Assembly (NCBI GenBank): GCA_017502265.1
Contig: JAFVVI010000012.1
Span: 1-49,227 of the forward strand
Source: Oscillospiraceae bacterium
GTDB lineage: Bacteria > Bacillota > Clostridia > Oscillospirales > Oscillospiraceae
DNA: 49,227 nucleotides
Direction: 5' to 3'
Part shown: piece by piece, positions 48,829 through 49,227 of the stretch
Numbering within the stretch: position 1 is the stretch's first letter
Layout of the letters: every line of letters begins with the position of its first letter
Position numbers and translations under genes: made by a program
Notes under the pieces: generated by a model
Database searches by the model: none
What the model was told of the DNA's origin: nothing
The model's input: the letters and a program-made list of their open reading frames with translations, nothing else

Positions 48829-49152
48829 ATGACAAGATGCGAGTTTAAAATGGAAGATGGCAGAATCACAGGATTCTCCGTTTCCGGTCACAGCGGTTAT
48901 GCCGAAGCCGGACAGGATATTGTCTGCGCAGCTATTTCCGCTGTTGTGACCATGGCCGAGACCACCATCAATGATGTGTGCGGCGCAAAGGCCAAGGTCC
49001 GGGTCAAGGAAGAGGATGCAAGAGTCACTCTGACCCTCCCCACATCCTGCGACGAGGAAGAGAGCGTCCAGGCAGTTCTTGCCGGAATGCTGCTGACTCT
49101 GTGCAGTATGCGGGATGATTATCCCGACTATATCGAAGTTTTGGAGGTATAA
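48829..49152 (+). CDS. prp: Ribosomal-processing cysteine protease Prp
   Basis: 107 residues. FSVSGHSGYAEAGQDIVCAAISAVV contains the catalytic His (GHSGYAE) and Cys (DIVCAA). Prp removes the N-terminal extension of L27 in Firmicutes. It lies between rplU and rpmA, two bases after rplU, the conserved order. Confidence 0.95.
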   Translation: MTRCEFKMEDGRITGFSVSGHSGYAEAGQDIVCAAISAVVTMAETTINDVCGAKAKVRVKEEDARVTLTLPTSCDEEESVQAVLAGMLLTLCSMRDDYPDYIEVLEV

Positions 49153-49156
49153 TGCC

Positions 49157-49227
49157 ATGATGAAAATTGGTATTCAGTTCTTCGCTCACCACAAGGGCGG
49201 CGGTTCTACCAAGAACGGTCGTGATTC
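49157..49227 (+). CDS. rpmA: Ribosomal protein L27 (N-terminal part)
   Basis: First 23 residues, cut by the window end: MMKIGIQFFAHHKGGGSTKN continues GRD. IQFFA is the extension cleaved by Prp between Phe and Ala, and AHHKGGGSTKNGRD is the mature L27 start reaching to the peptidyl transferase centre. A second ATG (49160) is possible. GGAGG lies 9 bases upstream. Confidence 0.95.
   Translation, partial: MMKIGIQFFAHHKGGGSTKNGRD

Overview
The window looks like a chromosomal segment of a spore-forming, low-GC-type Gram-positive bacterium of class Clostridia, probably a gut Oscillospirales/Ruminococcaceae-like lineage. This is inferred from gene content: SpoIIP, a YtvI-like permease, YloU/YloV, UPF0735 ACT protein, an L27 with a cleavable N-terminal extension next to Prp, DUF421/DUF4363, strong GGAGG ribosome binding sites and TTGACA/TATAAT promoters. 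Coding DNA is moderately GC-rich, apart from one clearly AT-rich island at about 30.95-32.34 kb. No species can be named from the sequence alone.

Layout. 1-8.1 kb: start of gap (GAPDH), a membrane protein, a radical SAM activase-like protein, a DEDDh exonuclease, a YihY permease, fakA-yloU and gpmI. 8.3-11.6 kb: tRNA-Leu(UAA), a DUF3048 lipoprotein, an SLH/Ig-like surface protein, an overlooked 30-residue membrane peptide and a hotdog thioesterase. 11.7-20.9 kb: a sugar region with a minus-strand operon (ManA-like two-domain protein, L-fucose-isomerase-like protein, D-lyxose-isomerase-like protein, PfkB kinase), facing a divergent mtlD-type dehydrogenase, an atypical GH1 enzyme and a NAT_N/GNAT_C acyltransferase. 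20.9-22.3 kb: an ECF-S-like membrane protein and an HD hydrolase, divergently transcribed.

22.4-30.9 kb holds a complete, tightly overlapped histidine operon, yerC(hisR)-hisZGDCBHAF-hisIE-hisJ, with a palindrome over its -35 box. 30.95-32.34 kb is an AT-rich accessory island with two membrane proteins. The promoter of one of them fires into a 108-bp nested inverted repeat followed by two tandem terminator-like hairpins that end exactly at the Shine-Dalgarno sequence: a candidate undescribed attenuator leader. 32.6-42.1 kb: a tyrosine phosphatase, a DUF2284 protein, maf-mreC-mreD-mrdA, a U32 peptidase framed by two copies of a 148-bp repeat, a YtvI permease and an ACT protein. 42.2-49.2 kb: a GH25 lysozyme, rpsF-ssb-rpsR, DUF421-DUF4363, a three-gene phage-derived cassette with twin operators, spoIIP, tadA and rplU-prp-rpmA.

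Three families of intergenic repeats occur. A ~92-bp two-hairpin palindrome (CGGTCATT...AATGACCG) has three full copies, one variant and one half copy. A 148-bp repeat flanks the U32 gene as direct copies. A third palindromic element lies at 32395-32515. There are no CRISPR arrays, complete insertion sequences or rRNA genes. The most interesting items are the attenuator-like leader, the twin-operator phage cassette, the GH1 enzyme with a rewritten sugar pocket inside an uncommon isomerase cluster, the candidate HisR operator and the small membrane ORF.
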